A DNA stretch of 6,610 nucleotides from an uncultured Flavobacterium sp. (GTDB lineage: Bacteria > Bacteroidota > Bacteroidia > Flavobacteriales > Flavobacteriaceae): positions 1 through 6,610 of the forward strand of contig CAMLKV010000125.1 in the NCBI GenBank assembly GCA_946480635.1. Direction: 5' to 3'. Below, piece after piece: positions 1 through 5,469 of the stretch (position 1 is its first letter; the number at the start of each line of letters is the position of its first letter). Position numbers and translations under genes: made by a program. The notes below the pieces were generated by a model. The model was not told the DNA's origin. It was given only the letters and a program-made list of their open reading frames with translations, and did not search any database.

Positions 1-429
1 AAAGACTTCTCTAATCTTCTAAACAACCATTTTGCCCAACCACAACACGTATTATGTGGCCACAACGCTAAGGAATTTGACTTTCCTTTTATTGCAAGAC
101 GCATGATTATAAAAGGAATTCAGATTCCGTTAAAACTGAATTTGTTTGGTAAAAAACCTTGGGAAGTACCACATTTAGATACTCTTGAATTGTGGAAATT
201 TGGCGATTACAAACATTATACTTCTTTAAAATTATTGACTAATGTTTTAGGTATTCCGTCTCCAAAAGATGACATTGATGGTAGTGAGGTAGCACACGTA
301 TTTTATATTGAAAAAGACATTGACCGCATTGTCACCTATTGTGAAAAAGATGTAATCGCTGTGGCTCAAATTTTACTTCGTTTACGTCGAGAAGATTTGC
401 TAGTTGATGACGAAATAGTCCATGTATAA
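1..429 (+). CDS. 3'-5' exonuclease, PolB-like DEDDy family (partial, 5' end outside window)
   Basis: The frame is open from base 1 and ends with TAA at 427-429, so 142 C-terminal residues are visible; the first ATG at 103 is internal, because conserved exonuclease sequence precedes it. Visible residues 20-27 (GHNAKEFD) match the Exo II motif (N-x-x-x-F-D) and residues 113-117 (YCEKD) match the Exo III motif YxxxD of DEDDy exonucleases. The Exo I motif (DxE) must lie upstream of the window. The family is an RNase H-fold exonuclease resembling the proofreading domain of family B polymerases, but here without a polymerase domain, since the chain stops about 25 residues after Exo III. It is expected to remove 3' nucleotides from DNA or RNA in the cytoplasm; the substrate cannot be told. 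The following gene starts 64 bases downstream with no good terminator between. Family call is confident, biological role is not. Confidence 0.85.
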   Translation, partial: KDFSNLLNNHFAQPQHVLCGHNAKEFDFPFIARRMIIKGIQIPLKLNLFGKKPWEVPHLDTLELWKFGDYKHYTSLKLLTNVLGIPSPKDDIDGSEVAHVFYIEKDIDRIVTYCEKDVIAVAQILLRLRREDLLVDDEIVHV

Positions 430-444
430 TCCATTCTTCATCTA

Positions 445-459
445 ATACTCATCGAGTAT
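445..459. repeat. Short inverted repeat between exonuclease and Spm-like gene
   Basis: ATACTC (445-450) and GAGTAT (454-459) are perfectly complementary around a 3-base centre. No T-run follows on the plus strand, so it is a poor terminator for the exonuclease gene. It lies 11 bases upstream of the putative -7 octamer at 471-478, in the spacer or -33 region, and could be an operator or a chance palindrome. Confidence 0.35.
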
Positions 460-470
460 AAAAATTTAAA

Positions 471-478
471 TATCTTTA
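471..478 (+). promoter_or_regulatory. Putative Bacteroidota -7 element (TATCTTTA) of the Spm-like gene
   Basis: TATCTTTA fits the Bacteroidota -7 consensus TAnnTTTG at every fixed position except the last (A for G). It lies 15 bases before the ATG at 494, and the same octamer occurs before the fumarase gene. No convincing TTG/TTTG -33 box is seen 17-23 bases upstream, so the call rests on the -7 box and its position. The leader after it is A-rich and has no Shine-Dalgarno sequence, as usual in Flavobacteria. Confidence 0.4.
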
Positions 479-493
479 CAAAAAACAAAACTT

Positions 494-1936
494 ATGGTTC
501 TAAGCAGATTTTGGCTCGTAATATTTATCTCTTCTATTCTTTTTGTAGTAGTAAGTTTATTTACTGGAAATAGTTACACGATTGATTATGTTTTAAACGG
601 AAAAAAAGACGAACCCATATTAATTTCTGAGAAATACTTAAACCAAGTTCCAAAATTTATTGCCGATAGCATTGAAAAAGCACCAGATATGAAGATGGTC
701 GTCAACCGAGATACTATCAATGCCGATACCACTTATGTATACAAAAGTCAAACCGTTAAAGTATACAGTGGTGTACAAAAATCGGATGGTTTATTACCAA
801 CATGTAAAAACAGTCTGATTGATTTGATTATTCCATTGATAGCTTATCTAGCATTCTTCTGCGGCTTAATGGAATTATTAATTATTTCAGGAGCTTCGGA
901 GAAATTAGCTGCTAGACTGAGCCCTGTTTTTGCTAAAGTATTCCCTTCTGTTCCAAAAAATCATGAGTCGATTTCATATATGACATTAAACTTTGCTGCG
1001 AATTTCCTTGGATTGGATTCGGCAGCGACACCATTTGGTTTAAAAGCCATGGAAAGTTTACAGGAAATCAATCCCGAAAAAGACAAAGCCAGTGATGCTC
1101 AAATCATGTTTATGTGTTTACATGCCGCAGGTTTAACACTAATCCCTACTTCAATCATTGGCTATCGTGCTGCTGAAAATGCTGCCAACCCTGCCGATGT
1201 AATGTTGCCTTGTATCATAACTTCGTTTGTGGGAACAATAGCGGCTTTCTTATTAGTGGGAATTAAACAAAGAATCAATTTCAAAAGTGCTTCACTTGTT
1301 GTTGCTATTACTACAATTATAGCGGCAATTGCAGGTTTACTGTTTTATATTAACGGATTAGATTTAATTGGTAAAAACTATTTCACAGGAAACCTTTCTG
1401 GATTAATGTTGATTTCTATTATTGCTATAACCTTAATTTTTGCCTTTAAACACGAGAAAAAATTCACCGAAAAAGGAACAACTATCTTCGACACTTTTGT
1501 AGATGGTGCTAAAAATGGATTAAATACTGGAGTAAAGATTTTCCCTTACGTAATGGGAATGCTTGTTGCAATTTCATTCTTTAGAAACAGTGGCTTATTC
1601 GAAATTATCAGTAACGGAATTTCTTTCCTATTCTCAAACATTGGTGTAAGCAAACAAATTACAGATTCATTACCTGTTGCGATGCTTCGTCCATTCAGTT
1701 CTGGTGGCTCAAGAGGATTTATGATTGATGCAATGCGCAATTTTGGTCCAGATTCTTTTACAGGTCGTTTATGCTGTATTTTTCAATGTAGTGCAGAAAC
1801 AACTTTTTATGTAATTGCAGTATATTTTGGTTCAGTAAATATCAAAAACACACGTTACACATTGGGTATGATGTTATTGGTAGATTTGATTTGTGTAATC
1901 GCTGCAATTGCAATAGCTAGTTGGTTTTTCTTATAA
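494..1936 (+). CDS. Fused SpmA/SpmB-like nucleoside-recognition (Gate) domain membrane protein
   Basis: This 480-residue inner-membrane protein joins two domains that are separate genes (spmA, spmB) in Bacillus. Residues 6-26 form a first membrane helix, 27-105 a hydrophilic and probably extracytoplasmic loop, then about eight further hydrophobic segments follow from 106 to the C-terminus. The SpmA-like signature is at 163-186 (MTLNFAANFLGLDSAATPFG and after: gene-family motif NxxGLxxAATPFGLKAM). The SpmB-like half begins near 332; its signatures are MLRPFSSGGSRG at 397-408 and FGPDSFTGRL plus SAETTFYVIAVYFGS at about 417-446. In spore formers SpmA/SpmB are needed for spore core dehydration, but this lineage does not sporulate, so transport or gating of a small molecule (the family name suggests nucleosides) is only inferred. 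Start: ATG 494 gives a normal signal-anchor helix right after a promoter-like box. An intrinsic terminator follows 22 bases after the stop. Confidence 0.88.
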   Translation: MVLSRFWLVIFISSILFVVVSLFTGNSYTIDYVLNGKKDEPILISEKYLNQVPKFIADSIEKAPDMKMVVNRDTINADTTYVYKSQTVKVYSGVQKSDGLLPTCKNSLIDLIIPLIAYLAFFCGLMELLIISGASEKLAARLSPVFAKVFPSVPKNHESISYMTLNFAANFLGLDSAATPFGLKAMESLQEINPEKDKASDAQIMFMCLHAAGLTLIPTSIIGYRAAENAANPADVMLPCIITSFVGTIAAFLLVGIKQRINFKSASLVVAITTIIAAIAGLLFYINGLDLIGKNYFTGNLSGLMLISIIAITLIFAFKHEKKFTEKGTTIFDTFVDGAKNGLNTGVKIFPYVMGMLVAISFFRNSGLFEIISNGISFLFSNIGVSKQITDSLPVAMLRPFSSGGSRGFMIDAMRNFGPDSFTGRLCCIFQCSAETTFYVIAVYFGSVNIKNTRYTLGMMLLVDLICVIAAIAIASWFFL

Positions 1937-1958
1937 ATCAAACAATTAAAGATAAATT

Positions 1959-1982
1959 AACCGATATTTTATCGGTTTTTTT
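1959..1982 (+). terminator. Intrinsic terminator after the Spm-like gene
   Basis: A perfect 7-bp stem AACCGAT (1959-1965) / ATCGGTT (1971-1977) with a 5-base loop overlaps a run of seven T (1976-1982). It lies 22 bases after the stop codon and separates this gene from the leucine-rich-repeat gene. Confidence 0.85.
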
Positions 1983-2003
1983 ATTCGTTTAAAACAAATT
2001 TTA

Positions 2004-2011
2004 TACTTTTA
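2004..2011 (+). promoter_or_regulatory. Putative -7 element (TACTTTTA) of the LRR gene
   Basis: TACTTTTA matches TAnnTTTG except for the last base and is placed 20 bases before the ATG at 2032, immediately downstream of the preceding terminator. Because that terminator isolates the gene, a promoter is expected in this 49-base gap. No clear TTG -33 box is visible at the expected distance. Confidence 0.38.
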
Positions 2012-2031
2012 TCGCACCCAAATACATTACC

Positions 2032-2973
2032 ATGAATGCAATAAAAAAACTACTTTTATTAGCACTGTTTAATTGTGCTTTTTTTATTTCAAATGCTCAG
2101 GAAGCCGAAGGTCGTTCAATGGACGAAATCATGAACGCTCCTAATCCTGAAAAGGCTAAAGAATTAAATCTTAATAATAGATCATTAACAAAACTTCCTC
2201 CAGAAATTGGAAGGTATGTTAACATTGAAAAGCTTTGGTTAAACTATAATAACCTTCAAACACTTCCTATTGAAATAACTAAACTTACCAAGTTAAGAGA
2301 ATTGTACATTAACAATAATTTGTTTATGCGTTTTCCTATCGAGTTGGCAAAAATGACCAGCTTGGAAAAGCTTGAAATGCAAAAAAACAAATTAGATGCT
2401 CTTTCTCCTTATGTAGGAAGAATTGCTCGTCTTAGAAAACTTAACTTAAATAGTAACAAAATTGATGTTATTCCTGTAGAAATTGGAGGTCTTACTAATT
2501 TGACAGAGTTAAGTTTAACAGATAACAAACTTAAAGCAATTCCTGTGGAAATTGGTCTTTTAACAAAATTGAAAGTAATTAATCTGGAGAAAAACAGTAT
2601 TGCAGAAATTCCTCTAGAAATTGGGGCTTTAACAAACTTGAACTCATTAAATCTTAAGTCTAATTTAATTCAGGTTGTTCCTGCCGAATTGGGCGAATTG
2701 GTTAATTTAACCAATGTGAATATGGCTAAAAACCAAATCAAAAAAATTCCAAACAGCTTTGGTAAACTAGTTAATTTGACAACACTTAATTTTGATGAAA
2801 ATCAAATTAAAGTGTTACCAACTGAAATAGGGGCTCTTGTAAATTTAAAAGAACTTTACTTAGGTGCTAACCCTTGGGAGAAAGTCTCTGAAAGTATGGC
2901 CGATTTTCTGAAAAAATTAGAATATGGTCAATCAGATCTTGTAAAAAAACTAGTGACTACACCAAAACCATAA
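2032..2973 (+). CDS. Secreted leucine-rich-repeat protein with ten 23-residue repeats
   Basis: The 313-residue product starts with a Sec signal peptide (basic KK at 5-6, hydrophobic core 7-19, likely signal peptidase I cleavage after SNA-23 hmm-like site ...ISNA|Q at residue 22/23). A short linker leads to ten uninterrupted repeats of exactly 23 residues from 43 to 272, of the form LxxLxLxxNxLxxLPxEIGxLxN. This is the short bacterial/SHOC2-like LRR type, which builds a curved solenoid that usually binds protein. An eleventh partial unit (KELYLGANPWEKV, from 273) and a helical, lysine-rich tail to 313 act as the C-terminal cap. There is no transmembrane helix, lipobox or type IX sorting domain, so a periplasmic location or Sec export is inferred. 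Repeat 4 lacks the usual proline (DALSPYVG), and repeat 1 has R instead of the loop residue. Terminators on both sides make it a single-gene unit. Ligand and role are unknown. Confidence 0.88.
   Translation: MNAIKKLLLLALFNCAFFISNAQEAEGRSMDEIMNAPNPEKAKELNLNNRSLTKLPPEIGRYVNIEKLWLNYNNLQTLPIEITKLTKLRELYINNNLFMRFPIELAKMTSLEKLEMQKNKLDALSPYVGRIARLRKLNLNSNKIDVIPVEIGGLTNLTELSLTDNKLKAIPVEIGLLTKLKVINLEKNSIAEIPLEIGALTNLNSLNLKSNLIQVVPAELGELVNLTNVNMAKNQIKKIPNSFGKLVNLTTLNFDENQIKVLPTEIGALVNLKELYLGANPWEKVSESMADFLKKLEYGQSDLVKKLVTTPKP
2158..2847 (+). repeat. Ten tandem 69-base LRR-coding units
   Basis: Ten in-frame units of 69 bases each encode the 23-residue leucine-rich repeats without a single insertion or deletion. 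Conservation is at the protein level (LP.EIG and L..N positions); DNA identity between units is modest. Units 5-7 are the most alike, sharing the segment coding IPxEIG, which hints at internal duplication in the centre of the array. Confidence 0.75.
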
Positions 2974-2979
2974 ATTTTC

Positions 2980-3005
2980 AAAGCCGATTTCCAATCGGCT
3001 TTTTT
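2980..3005 (+). terminator. Intrinsic terminator after the LRR gene
   Basis: A perfect 10-bp stem AAAGCCGATT (2980-2989) / AATCGGCTTT (2993-3002) with a 3-base loop ends in a T-run at 3000-3005. It begins six bases after the stop codon and is the tightest gene-terminator spacing in the window. Confidence 0.9.
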
Positions 3006-3017
3006 AGTAATAATTAT

Positions 3018-3025
3018 TATCTTTA
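3018..3025 (+). promoter_or_regulatory. Putative -7 element (TATCTTTA) of the fumarase gene
   Basis: The octamer is identical to the one before the Spm-like gene (471-478) and fits TAnnTTTG except for the final base. It ends 20 bases before the ATG at 3046; the leader is ACGCAACAAAAAAATAA-like, A-rich and without Shine-Dalgarno sequence. The preceding terminator requires a new promoter here. The expected -33 region would overlap the terminator stem and T-run, and no clean TTG is seen there. Confidence 0.45.
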
Positions 3026-3045
3026 CGCAACAAAAAAATAACTCG

Positions 3046-4647
3046 ATGGACTTCCTATATCAAGACCCGTATCCAATCTTAAAAGACGATACGCAGTACA
3101 AAAAATTAACTTCAGATTACGTAAAAGTTGAACAATTAGGAGACCGTGAATTTTTAACGGTTGACCCTAAAGGTTTAGAATTATTGGCTCAAGAAGCTAT
3201 GTCTGATGTTTCATTTATGTTGCGCTCTGCACATTTACAAAAATTAAGAAACATAATTGATGATCCAGAAGCAACAGATAACGACCGATTTGTGGCTTAT
3301 AACTTATTACAAAATGCTACTGTTGCCGTAGATGGTCAGTTACCATCATGTCAAGATACTGGAACTGCAATTGTAGTGGCTAAAAAAGGTGAAGGCGTTT
3401 ACACTGGAGCTGATGATGCAGAATGGTTGTCAAAAGGTATCTTTAATACTTTCCAAAATAAAAATCTACGCTACTCTCAAATCGTTCCTATTTCGATGTT
3501 TGAAGAGAAAAACTCAGGCTCAAATCTTCCGGCACAAATTGATATTTATGCGAAAAAAGGTTCATCGTATGAGTTTTTGTTTTTGACAAAAGGTGGTGGT
3601 TCTGCAAACAAAACTTTCTTATACCAAAAAACTAAATCGTTATTAAACGAAAAATCTATGGATGAATTTATCCGTGAAAAAATCATGGATTTAGGGACTT
3701 CTGCTTGTCCTCCATACCATTTGGCTTTAGTAATTGGTGGAACATCTGCCGAAGCAAATTTAGCAGCAGTAAAGAAAGCATCCGCTGGTTATTATGACAA
3801 TCTTCCTACTTCTGGAAATATGGCTGGCCAGGCTTTTCGCGATTTAGAATGGGAAGCAAAAATTCAGAAAATTTGTCAAGAAAGTCATATTGGAGCGCAA
3901 TTTGGAGGTAAATATTTAACACACGATGTTAGAGTAATTCGTTTACCTCGTCATGCTGCATCTTGTCCTGTTGGAATGGGAGTATCTTGTTCTGCCGATA
4001 GAAATATTAAAGGGAAAATTACCAAAGATGGTATCTTTTTAGAGCAATTAGAAACCAATCCAAAACAATTCTTACCAGAAACAGCACCACATTTAGAGCC
4101 TGCAGTAGAAGTTAATCTTAATCGTCCGATGAAGGAAGTTTTAGCAGAATTATCTAAATACCCTATTAAAACTCGTTTAAAACTAAACGGAACTTTAATC
4201 GTTGCCCGTGACATTGCTCACGCAAAAATTAAAGAATTATTAGACGCTGGTAAACCAATGCCAGAATACTTTAAAAACCATCCCGTTTATTATGCTGGTC
4301 CTGCAAAAACACCAGACGGAATGGCTTCAGGAAGTTTTGGACCAACAACAGCAGGTCGTATGGACGTGTATGTTGATGAATTCCAAGCAGCTGGCGGAAG
4401 TATGATTATGCTTGCTAAAGGAAACCGTAGCAAGGATGTTACCAACGCTTGTGGTAAATATGGTGGATTCTATTTGGGATCTATTGGGGGTCCTGCTGCG
4501 ATATTAGCTAAAGAAAATATCCTATCTGTCGAAGTGGTTGACTTTGAAGAATTAGGCATGGAAGCTGTTCGTAAAATTGCAGTAAAAGATTTCCCAGCTT
4601 TCATTATCACTGATGATAAAGGAAATGACTTTTTTGCGAATTTATAA
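3046..4647 (+). CDS. fumA: Fumarate hydratase class I (iron-sulfur, single chain)
   Basis: The 533-residue enzyme reversibly hydrates fumarate to L-malate in the TCA cycle, in the cytoplasm. It is a full-length FumA/FumB-type fumarase (E. coli FumA is about 548 residues), with the N-terminal catalytic half and C-terminal beta domain in one chain. The three cysteines expected to hold the oxygen-sensitive 4Fe-4S cluster are visible: C102 in [11 protein letters not shown]221 in GTSACPPYH and C315 in GVSCSADRN; these are each three positions lower than the E. coli FumA ligands as I recall them. D104 follows the first ligand. The C-terminal domain carries [19 protein letters not shown] and the [15 protein letters not shown] segment typical of the substrate-binding site. 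All key residues are intact and nothing suggests inactivation. The ATG at 3046 gives the usual N-terminus. It stands alone between a terminator upstream and a hairpin shared with the convergent PAS gene. The fumA/fumB distinction cannot be made by sequence reading alone. Confidence 0.96.
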   Translation: MDFLYQDPYPILKDDTQYKKLTSDYVKVEQLGDREFLTVDPKGLELLAQEAMSDVSFMLRSAHLQKLRNIIDDPEATDNDRFVAYNLLQNATVAVDGQLPSCQDTGTAIVVAKKGEGVYTGADDAEWLSKGIFNTFQNKNLRYSQIVPISMFEEKNSGSNLPAQIDIYAKKGSSYEFLFLTKGGGSANKTFLYQKTKSLLNEKSMDEFIREKIMDLGTSACPPYHLALVIGGTSAEANLAAVKKASAGYYDNLPTSGNMAGQAFRDLEWEAKIQKICQESHIGAQFGGKYLTHDVRVIRLPRHAASCPVGMGVSCSADRNIKGKITKDGIFLEQLETNPKQFLPETAPHLEPAVEVNLNRPMKEVLAELSKYPIKTRLKLNGTLIVARDIAHAKIKELLDAGKPMPEYFKNHPVYYAGPAKTPDGMASGSFGPTTAGRMDVYVDEFQAAGGSMIMLAKGNRSKDVTNACGKYGGFYLGSIGGPAAILAKENILSVEVVDFEELGMEAVRKIAVKDFPAFIITDDKGNDFFANL

Positions 4648-4664
4648 CTACATGAAATAAATAT

Positions 4665-4700
4665 AAAAGGGCTAACTCAATCGAATTAGCCCTTTTTTTT
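4665..4700 (+). terminator. Terminator between convergent fumarase and PAS genes, probably bidirectional
   Basis: An 11-bp perfect stem AAAAGGGCTAA (4665-4675) / TTAGCCCTTTT (4686-4696) with a 10-base loop runs into eight T (4693-4700) on the plus strand, ending fumarase transcription. On the minus strand the same stem is followed by only four T and then AT-rich sequence, so it may also stop PAS transcription, less strongly. It fills most of the 58-base gap between the two stop codons. Confidence 0.88.
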
Positions 4701-4705
4701 ATTCT

Positions 4706-5326
4706 TTACAATCCGAAGAATCTAGCAAAGAAACTTCTTTTTTCTTCTTCCTCTTCTTCTACTGGAATTGGCTGTTTTACAAATTCTTTTTCTTTTTGTT
4801 GTCTCATAATGTCTAAAATATATTCGACATAAGTTTTCTCTTTTTCTTCAAGAAATCCTGTCAAATATTTCTCTGCTGCTTCCAATCCGCTTGCTTCCTC
4901 GATCTGAAAAAGCTTTTTGTATAAAGGTTCAATATGATTTGTGATTACCTCATTTGGTACTGCTTTTCTTCTGGCAAAATAATGAACAATTTCTCCTTCT
5001 TCATTTTTAGCAATATCAAAGTCGGTAATTACCCAATAATAGCGTCCTGATTTTGCCATATTTTTTACAATGGCATGAAAGTTATTTCCTCTTTTAAGAT
5101 TGTCCCAAAGTACTTTAAAAATAACTTTAGGCATATCAGGATGTCTAATTATGTTGTGTGGTTGAGCCATTAACTCATAGTCTTCATAACCTGAAACATC
5201 TGAAAATACTTCATTGGCGTATTCAATAGTTCCAAATTTATCTGTTTTACTCATAATTACTTGGGTTTTATCCCAAGCTACTTCTTTGTCAATAGGTACT
5301 GGTCTCTCGATAGTATTTATAGGCAT
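4706..5326 (-). CDS. Stand-alone Aer-type PAS domain protein (possible flavin redox sensor)
   Basis: The 206-residue protein has one PAS domain at about 20-125, closest in pattern to the N-terminal PAS of the E. coli aerotaxis receptor Aer: YANEVFSDVSGY (37-48), QPHNIIRHPDMP (56-67), LW (73-74), IVKN (86-89) and YYWV (96-99). Residues equivalent to Aer R57, H58 and D60, known to matter for FAD binding, are kept (R61, H62, D64), while the equivalent of Aer W79 is F83. Unlike Aer there is no membrane helix, HAMP or chemoreceptor signalling domain. The PAS is followed by a charged helical region (130-182, including IEPLYKKL as in Aer), a glutamate run (194-199) and a hydrophobic/basic tail (KRSFFARFFGL). 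It is soluble, has no output enzyme, and would have to act through a partner. Upstream on the same strand is the methyltransferase gene, 143 bases away behind a terminator, and I see no clear promoter. Family call firm; FAD binding and oxygen/redox sensing are inference. Confidence 0.87.
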   Translation of the reverse strand: MPINTIERPVPIDKEVAWDKTQVIMSKTDKFGTIEYANEVFSDVSGYEDYELMAQPHNIIRHPDMPKVIFKVLWDNLKRGNNFHAIVKNMAKSGRYYWVITDFDIAKNEEGEIVHYFARRKAVPNEVITNHIEPLYKKLFQIEEASGLEAAEKYLTGFLEEKEKTYVEYILDIMRQQKEKEFVKQPIPVEEEEEEKRSFFARFFGL

Positions 5327-5348
5327 GATAAAATAATTAAGTTATATT

Positions 5349-5359
5349 CTTTGACAAAG
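5349..5359. promoter_or_regulatory. Palindrome CTTTGACAAAG upstream of the PAS gene
   Basis: CTTTG and CAAAG are perfect inverted halves around one central base, 23-33 bases before the PAS start codon. A one-base loop cannot form an RNA hairpin, so if it works it would be a DNA operator or overlap a -33 TTTG box (the minus strand reads CTTTGTCAAAG). A chance palindrome in AT-rich DNA is quite possible. Confidence 0.3.
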
Positions 5360-5399
5360 GAACTTATTACTTGGAGCATTAAATATGATAATTGTCAGA

Positions 5400-5432
5400 T
5401 TTGGCTTATTTTTTTAAAATAAAAAAGCCAAA
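5400..5432 (-). other. Alternative hairpin overlapping the methyltransferase terminator
   Basis: TTTGGCTT at 5400-5407 is complementary to AAGCCAAA at 5425-5432, which is also one arm of the terminator at 5425-5450. The 17-base AT-rich interior can extend the stem with mismatches. On the minus-strand transcript this gives three segments where the middle one can pair with either neighbour. It may be an attenuator-like arrangement or a partly duplicated terminator arm. Confidence 0.4.
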
Positions 5433-5450
5433 GTAGAAATACTTTGGCTT
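5421..5450 (-). terminator. Intrinsic terminator of the RlmI-like methyltransferase gene
   Basis: A perfect 11-bp stem, AAGCCAAAGTA (5425-5435) / TACTTTGGCTT (5440-5450) with a 4-base loop, is followed on the minus strand by six T (complement of 5421-5426) and more AT-rich sequence. It starts about 20 bases after the methyltransferase stop codon and separates it from the PAS gene downstream on the same strand. Confidence 0.87.
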
Positions 5451-5469
5451 CACATTCTTTCTTAATATT

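Noticed and set aside
103..105. ATG as the start of the exonuclease gene
   Set aside because: The conserved Exo II motif GHNAKEFD is encoded upstream of it in the same frame; the gene begins before base 1.
1546..1740. Minus-strand open frame of 64 codons inside the Spm-like gene
   Set aside because: It lies fully within conserved SpmB-coding sequence, has no recognisable product or leader, and is a shadow frame.
2068..2079. Lipoprotein lipobox around Cys15 of the LRR protein
   Set aside because: The residues before the cysteine are L-F-N, which do not fit the lipobox rule (small residue at -1); the site ending in SNA before Q is a better signal peptidase I site.
2158..2847. CRISPR-like or satellite repeat array
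   Set aside because: The 69-base period is in frame and explained by 23-residue leucine-rich repeats; there are no identical repeats separated by unique spacers.
3389..3586. Plus-strand open frame of 65 codons inside the fumarase gene
   Set aside because: Out-of-frame shadow of a full-length conserved enzyme, with no family features.
3951..4214. Minus-strand open frame of 87 codons inside the fumarase gene
   Set aside because: Antisense shadow over the C315 cluster-ligand region of fumarase; no independent support.
3046..5326. Functional pairing of fumarase with the neighbouring redox-type PAS sensor
   Set aside because: The genes are convergent with a terminator between them, so there is no co-transcription; both having oxygen or redox links is too weak to claim a system.
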